A stretch of DNA of 64,000 nucleotides from Bin5 sp965207495. GTDB taxonomy: Bacteria; Chloroflexota; Anaerolineae; Caldilineales; Caldilineaceae. Below, piece after piece: positions 30,268-38,234 of this stretch; the stretch's first letter is position 1; the number at the start of each line of letters is the position of its first letter. Made by a program: the position numbers and the translations under genes. The notes below the pieces were generated by a model. It searched no databases, was not told where the DNA came from, and saw only the letters and a list, made by a program, of their open reading frames with translations. The stretch lies in the NCBI GenBank assembly GCA_965207495.1, contig OZ242287.1:5208001-5272000 (forward strand). Reading direction: 5' to 3'.

Positions 30268-32460
30268 GTGTCTGAGAGTTCAACTTCGGGGCAACAGCGA
30301 ACAGGCGCTGCCGGGTCAGAGGGAGGCGAGCGTCACCGGTTGAAGCTGGTGACGGGGGCGGTCCTGCTGGCACTGGCGGTGGCGGTGGCGGCGCTGCGTT
30401 TGCAGGGCCTGGACGAGTTGCCGCCGGGACTGAATCGGGATGAGGGCATAGACGGGGCGCTGGCACTACAGGTTCTGCGGGGCGAGCACGCGATGTTCTT
30501 TCCTGTGGACCAGGGTCGCGAGCCGTCGGCGATCTACGCGCTGGCCCTGTCGACGATCCTGTTTGGGCGGACCCTTCTGGCTATGCATCTGCCGACGGCC
30601 CTGGGCAGCGCGGGGCTGGTCTTTGCCGTATTCTGGTTGGGAAGGGTGCTGTTTGGCAGGGGTGAAGGGGGGCGGCCGACGCCCTGGCGGGGTCTGCTGA
30701 TCGGCGGCGTTGGCGCTGGGTTGATGGCAGTATCCATCAGCCAGACGATCATCGGGCGCACGTCGTACAACAAGGTCACGCATATGCCCCTGCTTCTTGT
30801 CCTGGCGTTTGCGCTGCTGTGGCAGGGGTGGAGGGAGAGAAGCTGGTGGCGGATTGTACTGGCAGGGATTTGCACAGGGCTGTTGCCGTACACCTATATC
30901 CCGGCGCGTTTCACCCCGTTCTTGTTTCTGCTCTTTGGTCTGAGCTTTTTCTTTCCTCTCGGCTCCTTTTCCAGGACAAGAGTACGGAGGGAACTGCCGT
31001 GGGCGGCAGTTTTCATTGGCGTAACCGCGCTGGTTGCCGCGCCGATTCTGCTGTATTTTGCTCTGAATCCTGAGCACTTCCTTATGCGCAGCAGAGAGGT
31101 CTGGCTGCTGCGCGGCGGCCAGGGAGACCCTTTCAGTTCCTTTTTGGGGAACGTTTGGGATTATCTGTTGGTCTTCGGCATTCGCGGCGACCCGAACTGG
31201 CGGCACAACTTTGCCGGTCAATCGATGCTGAAGCCATGGGAAGCGATTTTTTTCTGGCTGGGCGTTGGATTGGCGTTGTGGCGTTGGAAGCGGCCCGCCT
31301 ACCGTCTGCTGCTGCTCTGGCTGGGTGTGCTGCTGCTGCCGGCCATGCTTTCCAGGGACGATATTTTGCCTCACTTCCTGCGCATGATGGGCGCGACGCC
31401 GGTCATCTATCTGCTGGCGGCTGCAGGATTCTGGGAGGCGGTGCAGTTCCTGTGGAAGCGGCGCAACGGCTTGCGACTGCCCGCCGCGCATGCCGTTGGG
31501 CAGAATGGGAACCGGGTAGCCGTCGCGTTTGGGCTTGCGGTGGGCGGGCTGATTCTGGTCCAGGGGGCATTTGCGTACCGCACCTATTTCCAGACGTGGG
31601 CGAATCTGCCCGAGGTCTATGAGGCGAACGAGACGGAGTGGGCGGAGCTGGCGCTGACGCTGAACGCGCTGCCGCCCGCTACGGGGGTTGTCTACCTGCT
31701 GCCGTATACGATCAGTGAGCATTTCAGTTTTCAGTATCTGTATGAAGGAACAGCGCCAGTTGATGTGATCTCAGCAAGTGTTCCCTACTTGCCGCACGAA
31801 CTCGAGTCTGCGCTCGCGGCATTGGGGGACCCGGCAACGGTGAAGTTTGTAGACTGGGAAGACGACCGTGTCAGCGGGGATACGCTTGCCGAGCGACACG
31901 CGGTCGTTCTTCTTGGCAAGTATGGGCGCTATGACGGCGCGGAAGAGCATGGCAGCTTTCAGGTTCACGGCTTCTCCGGCATTGCCTCAGATCGCCCGTG
32001 GTCCTTTTACGAGTATCTGGAGCCGCGGAGAGTAGACTACGATGGCGGTATCTCTCTGCACGGGCTTGCTTCGGGCCAGGGCGAAGAGCAGCTGTCGGCG
32101 GAGGAGCCGCTCAGTTTGGGAGCGGATCGCGTCTTATGGTTGGCATTGCAATGGCAGACGGCCCCAGATTTGGAAATCGACTATTCGGTTTCGCTGCGTT
32201 TGCACAATGCGGAGGGGGGACGGGTCTATCAGAAAGATTCCGCCCTGCTGGACGCTCGCCACTGGCGCACTGGCCGCTGGGCAGCTGATGAGCGGGTGGA
32301 TACGGTATTCTACCTTGATATTCCGGCTGATCTTGCGCCAGGGGACTATGAGCTGCGGTTGGTTGTCTACGACTCGGCGACGCTGAGCCCGACTGTGGAG
32401 CTGGGCGTTTGGGAGCCGGAGGTTGCGCTGGCGCGGGTGCGGCTGGGCGATGGTGGTTGA
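30268..32460 (+). CDS. GT-C membrane glycosyltransferase (GT39/ArnT type) 3
   Basis: 730 residues from GTG 30268. It is paralogous to glycosyltransferase 1 over the full length. A short disordered N-terminus (SESSTSGQQRTGAAGSEGG) is followed by helix 1, the acidic motif GLNRDEGIDGALALQVLRGEHA, IYALALSTILFGRTLLAMHLPTALGSAG, and YNKVTHMPLLL. After the last helix come a roughly 150-residue soluble region and the shared C-terminal domain (RPWSFYEYLEPRRVDYDGGIS to VWEPEVALARVRL). Probably transfers a sugar from a polyprenyl carrier outside the membrane. The acceptor is unknown. Confidence 0.87.
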   Translation: MSESSTSGQQRTGAAGSEGGERHRLKLVTGAVLLALAVAVAALRLQGLDELPPGLNRDEGIDGALALQVLRGEHAMFFPVDQGREPSAIYALALSTILFGRTLLAMHLPTALGSAGLVFAVFWLGRVLFGRGEGGRPTPWRGLLIGGVGAGLMAVSISQTIIGRTSYNKVTHMPLLLVLAFALLWQGWRERSWWRIVLAGICTGLLPYTYIPARFTPFLFLLFGLSFFFPLGSFSRTRVRRELPWAAVFIGVTALVAAPILLYFALNPEHFLMRSREVWLLRGGQGDPFSSFLGNVWDYLLVFGIRGDPNWRHNFAGQSMLKPWEAIFFWLGVGLALWRWKRPAYRLLLLWLGVLLLPAMLSRDDILPHFLRMMGATPVIYLLAAAGFWEAVQFLWKRRNGLRLPAAHAVGQNGNRVAVAFGLAVGGLILVQGAFAYRTYFQTWANLPEVYEANETEWAELALTLNALPPATGVVYLLPYTISEHFSFQYLYEGTAPVDVISASVPYLPHELESALAALGDPATVKFVDWEDDRVSGDTLAERHAVVLLGKYGRYDGAEEHGSFQVHGFSGIASDRPWSFYEYLEPRRVDYDGGISLHGLASGQGEEQLSAEEPLSLGADRVLWLALQWQTAPDLEIDYSVSLRLHNAEGGRVYQKDSALLDARHWRTGRWAADERVDTVFYLDIPADLAPGDYELRLVVYDSATLSPTVELGVWEPEVALARVRLGDGG

Positions 32461-32494
32461 GAAGAGGTGACTCACAGTTCAGATTGGCGCGTTC

Positions 32495-32523
32495 TTGAAG
32501 TTTAACGCCTGAACCGCTATACT
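32495..32523 (+). promoter_or_regulatory. Sigma-70-type promoter before the 32780 unit
   Basis: TTGAAG at 32495-32500, a 17-base spacer and TATACT at 32518-32523. It would give an mRNA leader of about 250 bases before the next start codon. Confidence 0.6.
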
Positions 32524-32779
32524 TCGTTGTTGGGCTGCAAAACCGGCCTTACAGTGAGTGCCAGCGAAACAGTGGGTGTCAGCGAAGATTTGGATCAAAA
32601 GGACCTTCACTCACTCTGCAGGCCGTCAGTCTGCATGACTTTCCGGTTTGGCGTGCCGGTTGTTTTTGTTGGGCACGGACCGTGAAAACGCTCTGCCGGC
32701 GCTGTAATTTCCCACGTGCAGAAGGGCGCTGGGTCGACTAATTCAGGCGGGACGCCTGCGTTTCCAGGAGGAGGAAGAC
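32524..32779 (+). other. Long leader with direct and inverted repeats
   Basis: It contains two adjacent imperfect 17-base direct repeats (CAGTGAGTGCCAGCGAA and CAGTGGGTGTCAGCGAA). AGTGAGTG is matched downstream by its complement CACTCACT, which could fold into a stem spanning the second repeat. The region ends with AGGAGGAGG before the GTG at 32780. No known riboswitch recognised. Confidence 0.4.
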
Positions 32780-34375
32780 GTGCTGTTGCGAAGGACCCAA
32801 ACTGCTTCATTTTGGCGCGATCAGTTCAGAGTATCCGATGAAGATTTGGATTTCATCCATGAGTTGATCCTGGATGCAGAGTCGCCGATGACGACCAGCC
32901 ACCTAGCTCTGCGCCTGATCCAGGAATACCAACGGCGCGAGACAGCGCGGATGGAGTCGGAGCTGAAAAAGGGCGCGGTCTACCAGCCCCAAAACCTGTA
33001 TGATGTTGGGGAGACCCTGATTTTCCCCGCCATGGACTTTCTGGTGGGCGAAGTCCTGGAGACGCGCGCCGGCCAGAACCCGGAGCACGGCGCTTTTGAC
33101 GTTATCAGTGTTGGATTCGCCGACACGGGAGAGACACGGGAATTTGCGTCCAACCTGCAGACGGGCCACCGGCTCAACGCAACCAATGGTCAGGCGGCAG
33201 GCGATGAGGAAGAACTCCTTTCGGCCGAAGAGATCCATTCTCTGTACCAGGAGGAGATCGAAGAGAGTGTGCTCTTTGTCCTGAGTGATGGGGAACGAAA
33301 CGAAGATTTCGTGGCTATAGACGATTACTGGCTGCTGGCCGACATGCTGGCAGAAGTTCATGTGGGTCATCTGAACATCGCCGAGGCGCTGCTTGAGATG
33401 CAGAACCGGCCGATGTCACCTGAGGAGCTGCTGCCTGAGCTCGATCTGCAGTCTGAGGATGTTGCGCTGCCGATGCAGGTTATCAGCGTGAACCACGCGC
33501 TGGGAAAGGACGAACGCTTCGACCAAATTGGAAGCGGCGGCGGCCCCCTCTGGTTTCTGGCGCGGCTGGAACCACCGGAGGCGCAGACCATCCCTCCACT
33601 GCTGCGACCCAAGATAGGGCGCTACAACCGGGCCATCTTGAGTGTGGAACTACTGCAGATGGAATGGGAGCTGGACGACGAATGGGGCGAGAGCGGCGCG
33701 AGCACGCCCGTCTCGTCGGTCGTGCCCAGCATCAGCTTCACGCTGACCTTCCCGCACTGGCTGTACGGTACGCTTCCGCTCAGCAGCCGCACGCGTGCGC
33801 TCTTCCCGCACAGTGCGCAGGAGCGTTCGATGGTGACGCTGGTGGACGGCCGTTGGGGCAATCGCTACACGGCTTGGGTGGTTCATAACGGGCGCTACGT
33901 ATGCGGCCTGAAGGATTGGATGGTTGCGCACAATCTGCCGGTGAGCGCTCAGATCACGCTGGAGCGGGCCGAAGGGCCGGATGAAGTGATCATTGACTAC
34001 CGCCCGCGCAGGATGAGACGGGAGTGGAGCCGCATTGCGAAAGTCGATGCGGACCAGCAGAGCTTCGGTCTCGAAATGAACAAGGTGCAGATCTCGTGTG
34101 AGTACGATGAGAACCTGATTGTGTCATGCGACGACCGGGAAGGGTTGGAAGCGTTCAACGCCGGTTTGGAAGGCAACGACGATGCGCTGGAGCAGATGGT
34201 GGAGGTGATCGTACCGGAGATCGCGAAGCTGAACCCGCAGGGCACAGCGCATGTCAAGACGATATACAGTGCGGTCAATATGTTCTGGCGCTGTCCGCCG
34301 GGACCGGTCTTTTATACATTAATCAGCAATCCCCGTTTCCAGGATGTTGGGGATGGATTCTTCAAGGTAAGATGA
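32780..34375 (+). CDS. Unknown 531-residue protein, first of a two-gene unit
   Basis: Start GTG 32780 is fixed by AGGAGGAGG. No named family recognised. Residues 1-60 are helical. About 68-130 form a small beta domain (YQPQNLYDVGETLIFPAMDFLVGEV). A winged-helix-like stretch reading HLNIAEALLEMQNRPMSPEE follows. The second half is beta-rich, with GPLWFLARLEPPEAQTIPPLL, FTLTFPHWLYGTLPLSSRTRALFP and VDGRWGNRYTAWVVHNGRYV. There are no membrane segments. The phrase YDVGETLIFPA with a later winged helix suggests a chromatin- or transcription-related protein, but this is a guess. It is followed at 66 bases by a small Cys-containing protein gene. Confidence 0.75.
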   Translation: MLLRRTQTASFWRDQFRVSDEDLDFIHELILDAESPMTTSHLALRLIQEYQRRETARMESELKKGAVYQPQNLYDVGETLIFPAMDFLVGEVLETRAGQNPEHGAFDVISVGFADTGETREFASNLQTGHRLNATNGQAAGDEEELLSAEEIHSLYQEEIEESVLFVLSDGERNEDFVAIDDYWLLADMLAEVHVGHLNIAEALLEMQNRPMSPEELLPELDLQSEDVALPMQVISVNHALGKDERFDQIGSGGGPLWFLARLEPPEAQTIPPLLRPKIGRYNRAILSVELLQMEWELDDEWGESGASTPVSSVVPSISFTLTFPHWLYGTLPLSSRTRALFPHSAQERSMVTLVDGRWGNRYTAWVVHNGRYVCGLKDWMVAHNLPVSAQITLERAEGPDEVIIDYRPRRMRREWSRIAKVDADQQSFGLEMNKVQISCEYDENLIVSCDDREGLEAFNAGLEGNDDALEQMVEVIVPEIAKLNPQGTAHVKTIYSAVNMFWRCPPGPVFYTLISNPRFQDVGDGFFKVR

Positions 34376-34440
34376 GGATGCGAAGCCGGCACTAGGCGCT
34401 TTTCACCGGCTTTTGACCATCGAGGAGGGATACGTAGGAG

Positions 34441-34887
34441 ATGACAGCGGCAGCGTCCAAGCAAAAACTCAAGTGGTTCCGACCGGACGTGAACACAAAG
34501 TTTCACATCGACTATCATTGGTGGGAGCAGAGCGGACGGAATTTCCGCCTATACCTGCGCGATCAGTTGTGCACGGAGTGCCGGGACAGGTTCCAGGACC
34601 ACAGAAATACGGAAGATGTGGATTGGATCGATCCGGAGACGGGGGAAGTTCACCGAACTGATGCCCTGTGGGAGTGTCTGCGCAGCCGTTGCACCAAAGA
34701 TCCGGACTATATCAACGAGCATCTTTCGCTCACGGCGGCCTGTTTCCGCGTTTTTCTGGCCAACAACAATACGCCGTTGAGCCCATCTGAGTTGAACCAG
34801 CTCCTCCCGTGGAAACCGGCTCGCACCATATTGCAGACGCTGGGCGGGCGCGTCGTCTACCTTGGTCTACGACCGGTGCGCGACTAG
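34441..34887 (+). CDS. Unknown small Cys-rich protein, second of the unit
   Basis: 148 residues. It has two Cys pairs, Cys44/Cys47 in LCTECRDRF and Cys79/Cys84 in WECLRSRCTKD, a plausible zinc site. Aromatic blocks KFHIDYHWWEQSGRNFRLYLR and DWIDPETGEVHRTDALW lie before and between them. The end resembles a short winged helix (NNNTPLSPSELNQLLPWKPARTILQTLGG). GAGGAGGG and AGGAG lie before the ATG. It probably acts with the preceding protein. No established family name. Confidence 0.72.
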   Translation: MTAAASKQKLKWFRPDVNTKFHIDYHWWEQSGRNFRLYLRDQLCTECRDRFQDHRNTEDVDWIDPETGEVHRTDALWECLRSRCTKDPDYINEHLSLTAACFRVFLANNNTPLSPSELNQLLPWKPARTILQTLGGRVVYLGLRPVRD

Positions 34888-34930
34888 AGAAGGGTCTGGA
34901 GAAGAGGGAGCGGACTTCTCTTCTTCCAGA

Positions 34931-35818
34931 TCAGTTGCGGCGGTCCCTTTCCGTCCCATTCCCCGCCCTCGCCAACAGATCCTGCGCGGCGCGATACATT
35001 GGCATATCCACCATTTTGCCGTCGAGCACGCAGACGCCGCGCCCGGCCCGTTGGTGGGCCTCGAAGACGGCGATGAGCCGTCGCGCGGCTGCCACTTCCA
35101 AGAGGTCTGGCGTGAAGGCGCGGTTGATTATCTCCACCTGGTGAGGATGGATCGCCAGTTTGCCGCGGAAGCCCATTTTCTGAACAGTTTCACATTCGTC
35201 GGCCAGCCCTGAAAGGTCGGCAAGGTCGGTATAGACGGTGTCGATTGCCTGCAGACCGAAGGCGGCCGCCGCGGTGACGAGAGCGCTGCGGGCGTAGAAG
35301 ACCTCCCACCCTTCACGCGAGCGCTGCGCGCCGATATCGCCGGCAAAGTCTTCGGCGCCGAAGGCCAGCGCCACGATCCTGGGATCTGCGCGGGCGATTT
35401 CGGGCAGATTCACCACCCCTGCGGCACTCTCCACGATCGGCAGCAGCCGCGCAGTTCCAACGGGCATTTCCGCCGCGCCTTCCAATTTTGTCAACTGTTC
35501 GGCCACGCGTTGCAGGTCGGCAGCGGACTCGACTTTTGGAATCACATAGACCTGGGGCGCGGCGGCGAAGGTCTGGAACAGATCATCGGGCCAGGACGGG
35601 CTGTGGACCGGGTTGATGCGAATGCAGCGCAGGGGGCCGTCTTGCGGCAGCGCCCGGAAGGACTCGACGAGAAGCGAGCGGGCCTCCTGTTTGCGGCTGT
35701 GTGCAACCGCGTCCTCGAGGTCGGCGATGATGGCGTCGGCAGGCAACCCGGCGCCCCTGGCGATCTTGCGGGGCGAATCGGCAGGCATGAAGAGAAGTGA
35801 GCGCAGTGGCAGCGTCAT
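34931..35818 (-). CDS. HpcH/HpaI aldolase-family CoA-ester lyase (CitE-like)
   Basis: 295 residues. The TIM-barrel motifs of the citrate lyase beta / malyl-CoA lyase group are present: LRSLLFMPADSPRKI, IIADLEDAV (Mg-binding Asp-Glu region), CIRINPVHSP, YVIPKVESA (Glu), ARLLPIVESAAGV, LAFGAEDFAGDIG, QAIDTVYTDLADLSGL and GFRGKLAIHPHQVEIIN. Likely substrates are malyl-, methylmalyl- or citramalyl-CoA. With no lyase alpha or ACP genes nearby it is not part of a citrate lyase complex. It converges on the preceding small gene. Confidence 0.88.
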   Translation of the reverse strand: MTLPLRSLLFMPADSPRKIARGAGLPADAIIADLEDAVAHSRKQEARSLLVESFRALPQDGPLRCIRINPVHSPSWPDDLFQTFAAAPQVYVIPKVESAADLQRVAEQLTKLEGAAEMPVGTARLLPIVESAAGVVNLPEIARADPRIVALAFGAEDFAGDIGAQRSREGWEVFYARSALVTAAAAFGLQAIDTVYTDLADLSGLADECETVQKMGFRGKLAIHPHQVEIINRAFTPDLLEVAAARRLIAVFEAHQRAGRGVCVLDGKMVDMPMYRAAQDLLARAGNGTERDRRN

Positions 35819-36051
35819 GGGCAGGCTCCGAAGAGGCGGGTGAGCGTGGTGGTGTGGTGATTGCGTACGGGCTATTCGCTGGTTTTTCTATTTTACACGG
35901 TTTGGGCGCATATGGCAGGTTGTGTCGGAGTGACGGGGCCGGTGATGGGACGCTGCTGCGTTAAACGGGTCCAGTTTGAAGAGACAGTCACAGCACAGAT
36001 ATTCCAGCGCTGGCCACAGAAATTTTGGACTCCCTCTCTCGAACTTCGATT

Positions 36052-36462
36052 TCATTTTGACAGCGCCGGCGTTCGTTCGAACCGTTCAACGGCGATTTTC
36101 CTAACAGCCAGCGCCACCATTGCACCGAGCAGGCCGCCGAGCATATCAACGCCGATGTCAAAGAGGTTGTCCGGGTGTAGTACGCTCTGCCTGCTGAGCA
36201 GCTGAAAGCCCTCCTGAAGGATGGCGGCGCCGAGCACGAGGGCAAGCGTGAAGCCGATGCGCCGGGCGAGCGTGCCGGACAGACGCTGCACCAGTAGGGC
36301 GCCCAGAACGGCGAATAGCAGAGTGTGCATGACTATGTGCATCCAGGCGGGACTGAACAGCGTGTTGAAGAGCCGGTAGGCCATGGGCGAGGGCCGGACA
36401 AACCAGGCCATGGGCATTAGGATGCCAAGAATCCAGAGAATCAGGAATAGATTCCGCTTCAT
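36052..36462 (-). CDS. VanZ-like membrane protein
   Basis: 136 residues from ATG 36462, with AAAGGAG 5 bases before it; the longer frame to 36516 lacks a site. Four membrane helices, with the second and third joined by a RLSGTLARRIG loop. The motif FQLLSRQSVLHPDNLFDIGVDMLGGLLGA is the VanZ pattern, with the Asp-rich loop followed by a Gly-rich helix. VanZ proteins are small membrane proteins; some raise teicoplanin resistance, most have no assigned role. Confidence 0.8.
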   Translation of the reverse strand: MKRNLFLILWILGILMPMAWFVRPSPMAYRLFNTLFSPAWMHIVMHTLLFAVLGALLVQRLSGTLARRIGFTLALVLGAAILQEGFQLLSRQSVLHPDNLFDIGVDMLGGLLGAMVALAVRKIAVERFERTPALSK

Positions 36463-36852
36463 TTTTCTCCTTTCACTTCTTTTCCCCTCCGGTATAGCGA
36501 AGAAGGCCGATACCATTGTTAACTGAAAGACATCGATCCCGGTTCCCGGAATGCCGGCCGGGGGGCCGTTTGGGATCCCAGGCTTCGCGGCCTTGAAGTT
36601 CGTCTCAGGAGCCCTGCCGACCAGGGTATACTCGCCCTGAAAAAGGAATAGAGGTTGCCCAGATCCTGTGCCTATGCTAGACTTCGCGCATTGAAATTCG
36701 GGCCCCGCCCACCGCGATCATTTTGCCTGTTAAACAGCAGATGAAGGCGCTTCTACGCTATCCGCGGTGAGGTGGGGGAATCCGCCTTTTGGTATGGCCG
36801 CAGATGACTGCGGTTGTCGGGACAGCTGGCGGTTTGGAATAGGGGAAAACAG
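36463..36852. other. Divergent gap between VanZ and bactofilin genes
   Basis: 390 bases. GC-rich palindromic stretches (CGGCCGGGGGGCCG near 36552) occur, but I see no gene. TATACT near 36629 and AGGGGA before 36853 are the only signals, and no -35 box at the right distance is clear. Confidence 0.45.
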
Positions 36853-37293
36853 GTGTTTCGACGTAACGAACGGCCGCAGCCAGATGCCATCGAGGTCATC
36901 ATCGGGCCCAGGGCCACCTACAACGGCGCATTGCGCAGCGACAGCAGCATTCGCATCGACGGTGTGGTAGAGAGCGGCCTGCTGGAAACGCTGGCCAACG
37001 TCATCCTGACGGAAGCCGCCCGCGTCAACTGCGAAATTCGGGCCCGGAACGTGAGTATTCGGGGCTATTTTGACGGCGTCATACGCGCAGACCGCGTCGA
37101 GCTGCTGGCGGGCTGTTACGTGCGGGGCGCGCTTCATGTGAACAGTTTCCTGCTGGATGAGGGGGCTACCCTTGAAGGGGAGCTGCACATGCGGGGCGAG
37201 AATGCAGAGGAGCCGCTGGACCTGCCTTCAGATACGGAGACGCCGGTGGTCCTACCGGGCGCCCAGTCGCAGGAAGAGCCGGAATTCAGTTAG
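36853..37293 (+). CDS. Bactofilin (polymer-forming cytoskeletal protein)
   Basis: 146 residues from GTG 36853, preceded by AGGGGA at 6 bases. The beta-helix repeats of the DUF583 core are clear: VIIGPRATYNGALRSDSSIRIDGVVESG, ANVILTEAARVNCEIRARNVSIRGYFDGVI, ADRVELLAGCYVRGALHVNSFLLDEGATLEGELHM. The tail is acidic (GENAEEPLDLPSDTETP). Bactofilins polymerise without nucleotide and scaffold cell-wall enzymes. It is 193 bases upstream of plsY. Confidence 0.9.
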   Translation: MFRRNERPQPDAIEVIIGPRATYNGALRSDSSIRIDGVVESGLLETLANVILTEAARVNCEIRARNVSIRGYFDGVIRADRVELLAGCYVRGALHVNSFLLDEGATLEGELHMRGENAEEPLDLPSDTETPVVLPGAQSQEEPEFS

Positions 37294-37486
37294 CGTATGC
37301 TCGCAACAGGGACCAGACCAGTTTGTCTATCGGATGGAACAGGGCTGGATGGAACAGGGCCTGCAGGCGCAGCGGAAAACAGCGCGCAAAGCTGTGGAAG
37401 CCAAGGTTTGACCCCTTATATTTCAGTTGGATTGTCTGGACCGGAGCCGCGTTCGCCAGAGCGGGGAGAGTGACGGTACCACTGCT

Positions 37487-38122
37487 ATGGACTGGCTGCT
37501 GATTGTCGCCGGCGCGCTGCTGGGTTACCTGCTCGGGTCGGTACCGGTAGGCTTGCTGTCCACCGGCATATACGGTGTGGATATCCGCACAGTGGGCAGC
37601 GGGCGCACCGGCGCGACCAACGCGTGGCGTGCGGCCGGCTTGAAGGCTGCCATCCCGACGCTGTTGGGCGATGCGCTCAAAGGGGTGGCGGCCGTGCTGC
37701 TGGTTCGCTATGCGGCGGGGGCGTTTCTGCCTGAAGTGGATGCGATCGCGGTTGCTGCGGCGGCGGCGCTGGCGGGGGCGTGTGCGGTGGTCGGTCACAA
37801 CTGGTCTCTCTACCTGGGCTTCAAGGGAGGGGCGGGCGGCATCACGACTGCGGCCACCATACTGGCGATTTCGCCGTTAATCGGCGGGGTCGTCTGCCTG
37901 GTCGGGCTACTGCTGATCTGGTGGAGCCGCATGGCCTCGATCGGGACCTACAGCGTGAGTGTGACTTCGTTGGTGTGCGCGCTCGTCTTTGCGATTGCCG
38001 GTCTGACCCCCTGGCCCTATGTAATATTTGGCCTCATTGCCTACCTGGCCGTAACTATTTCTCTGAGCCGCAATCGCCAAGCGCTCAAAGATGGGGAGGA
38101 GCGGGTGATTACGCTGTGGTAA
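37487..38122 (+). CDS. plsY: Acyl-phosphate:glycerol-3-phosphate acyltransferase PlsY
   Basis: 211 residues from ATG 37487, where the first membrane helix begins. The three cytoplasmic PlsY motifs are present: GSVPVGLL, GSGRTGATNAWRAAG (glycerol-3-phosphate site) and GHNWSLYLGFKGGAGGITT (acyl-phosphate site). Motif 3 reads GGAGG where GGKG is usual, so the conserved Lys is Ala, and motif 2 has RTG for NIG. This may be a divergent paralogue; another PlsY may exist elsewhere. Five or six helices, normal length. No strong ribosome site is close to the start. Confidence 0.85.
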   Translation: MDWLLIVAGALLGYLLGSVPVGLLSTGIYGVDIRTVGSGRTGATNAWRAAGLKAAIPTLLGDALKGVAAVLLVRYAAGAFLPEVDAIAVAAAAALAGACAVVGHNWSLYLGFKGGAGGITTAATILAISPLIGGVVCLVGLLLIWWSRMASIGTYSVSVTSLVCALVFAIAGLTPWPYVIFGLIAYLAVTISLSRNRQALKDGEERVITLW

Positions 38123-38158
38123 TCGTCCGTTTTCAGGGACATCACCATACTACCTTTT

Positions 38159-38188
38159 TTGGACAAGATAGTTCAACCTCGGTATAAT
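38159..38188 (+). promoter_or_regulatory. Sigma-70-type promoter of the catalase gene
   Basis: TTGGACA at 38159-38165 and a perfect TATAAT at 38183-38188, spaced 17-18 bases, end about 45 bases before the catalase start. No obvious OxyR or PerR dyad is seen. Confidence 0.7.
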
Positions 38189-38234
38189 TTTTGAATAAGG
38201 AAGAGGCTCTTCATACACATGAAAGGCGATAAAG

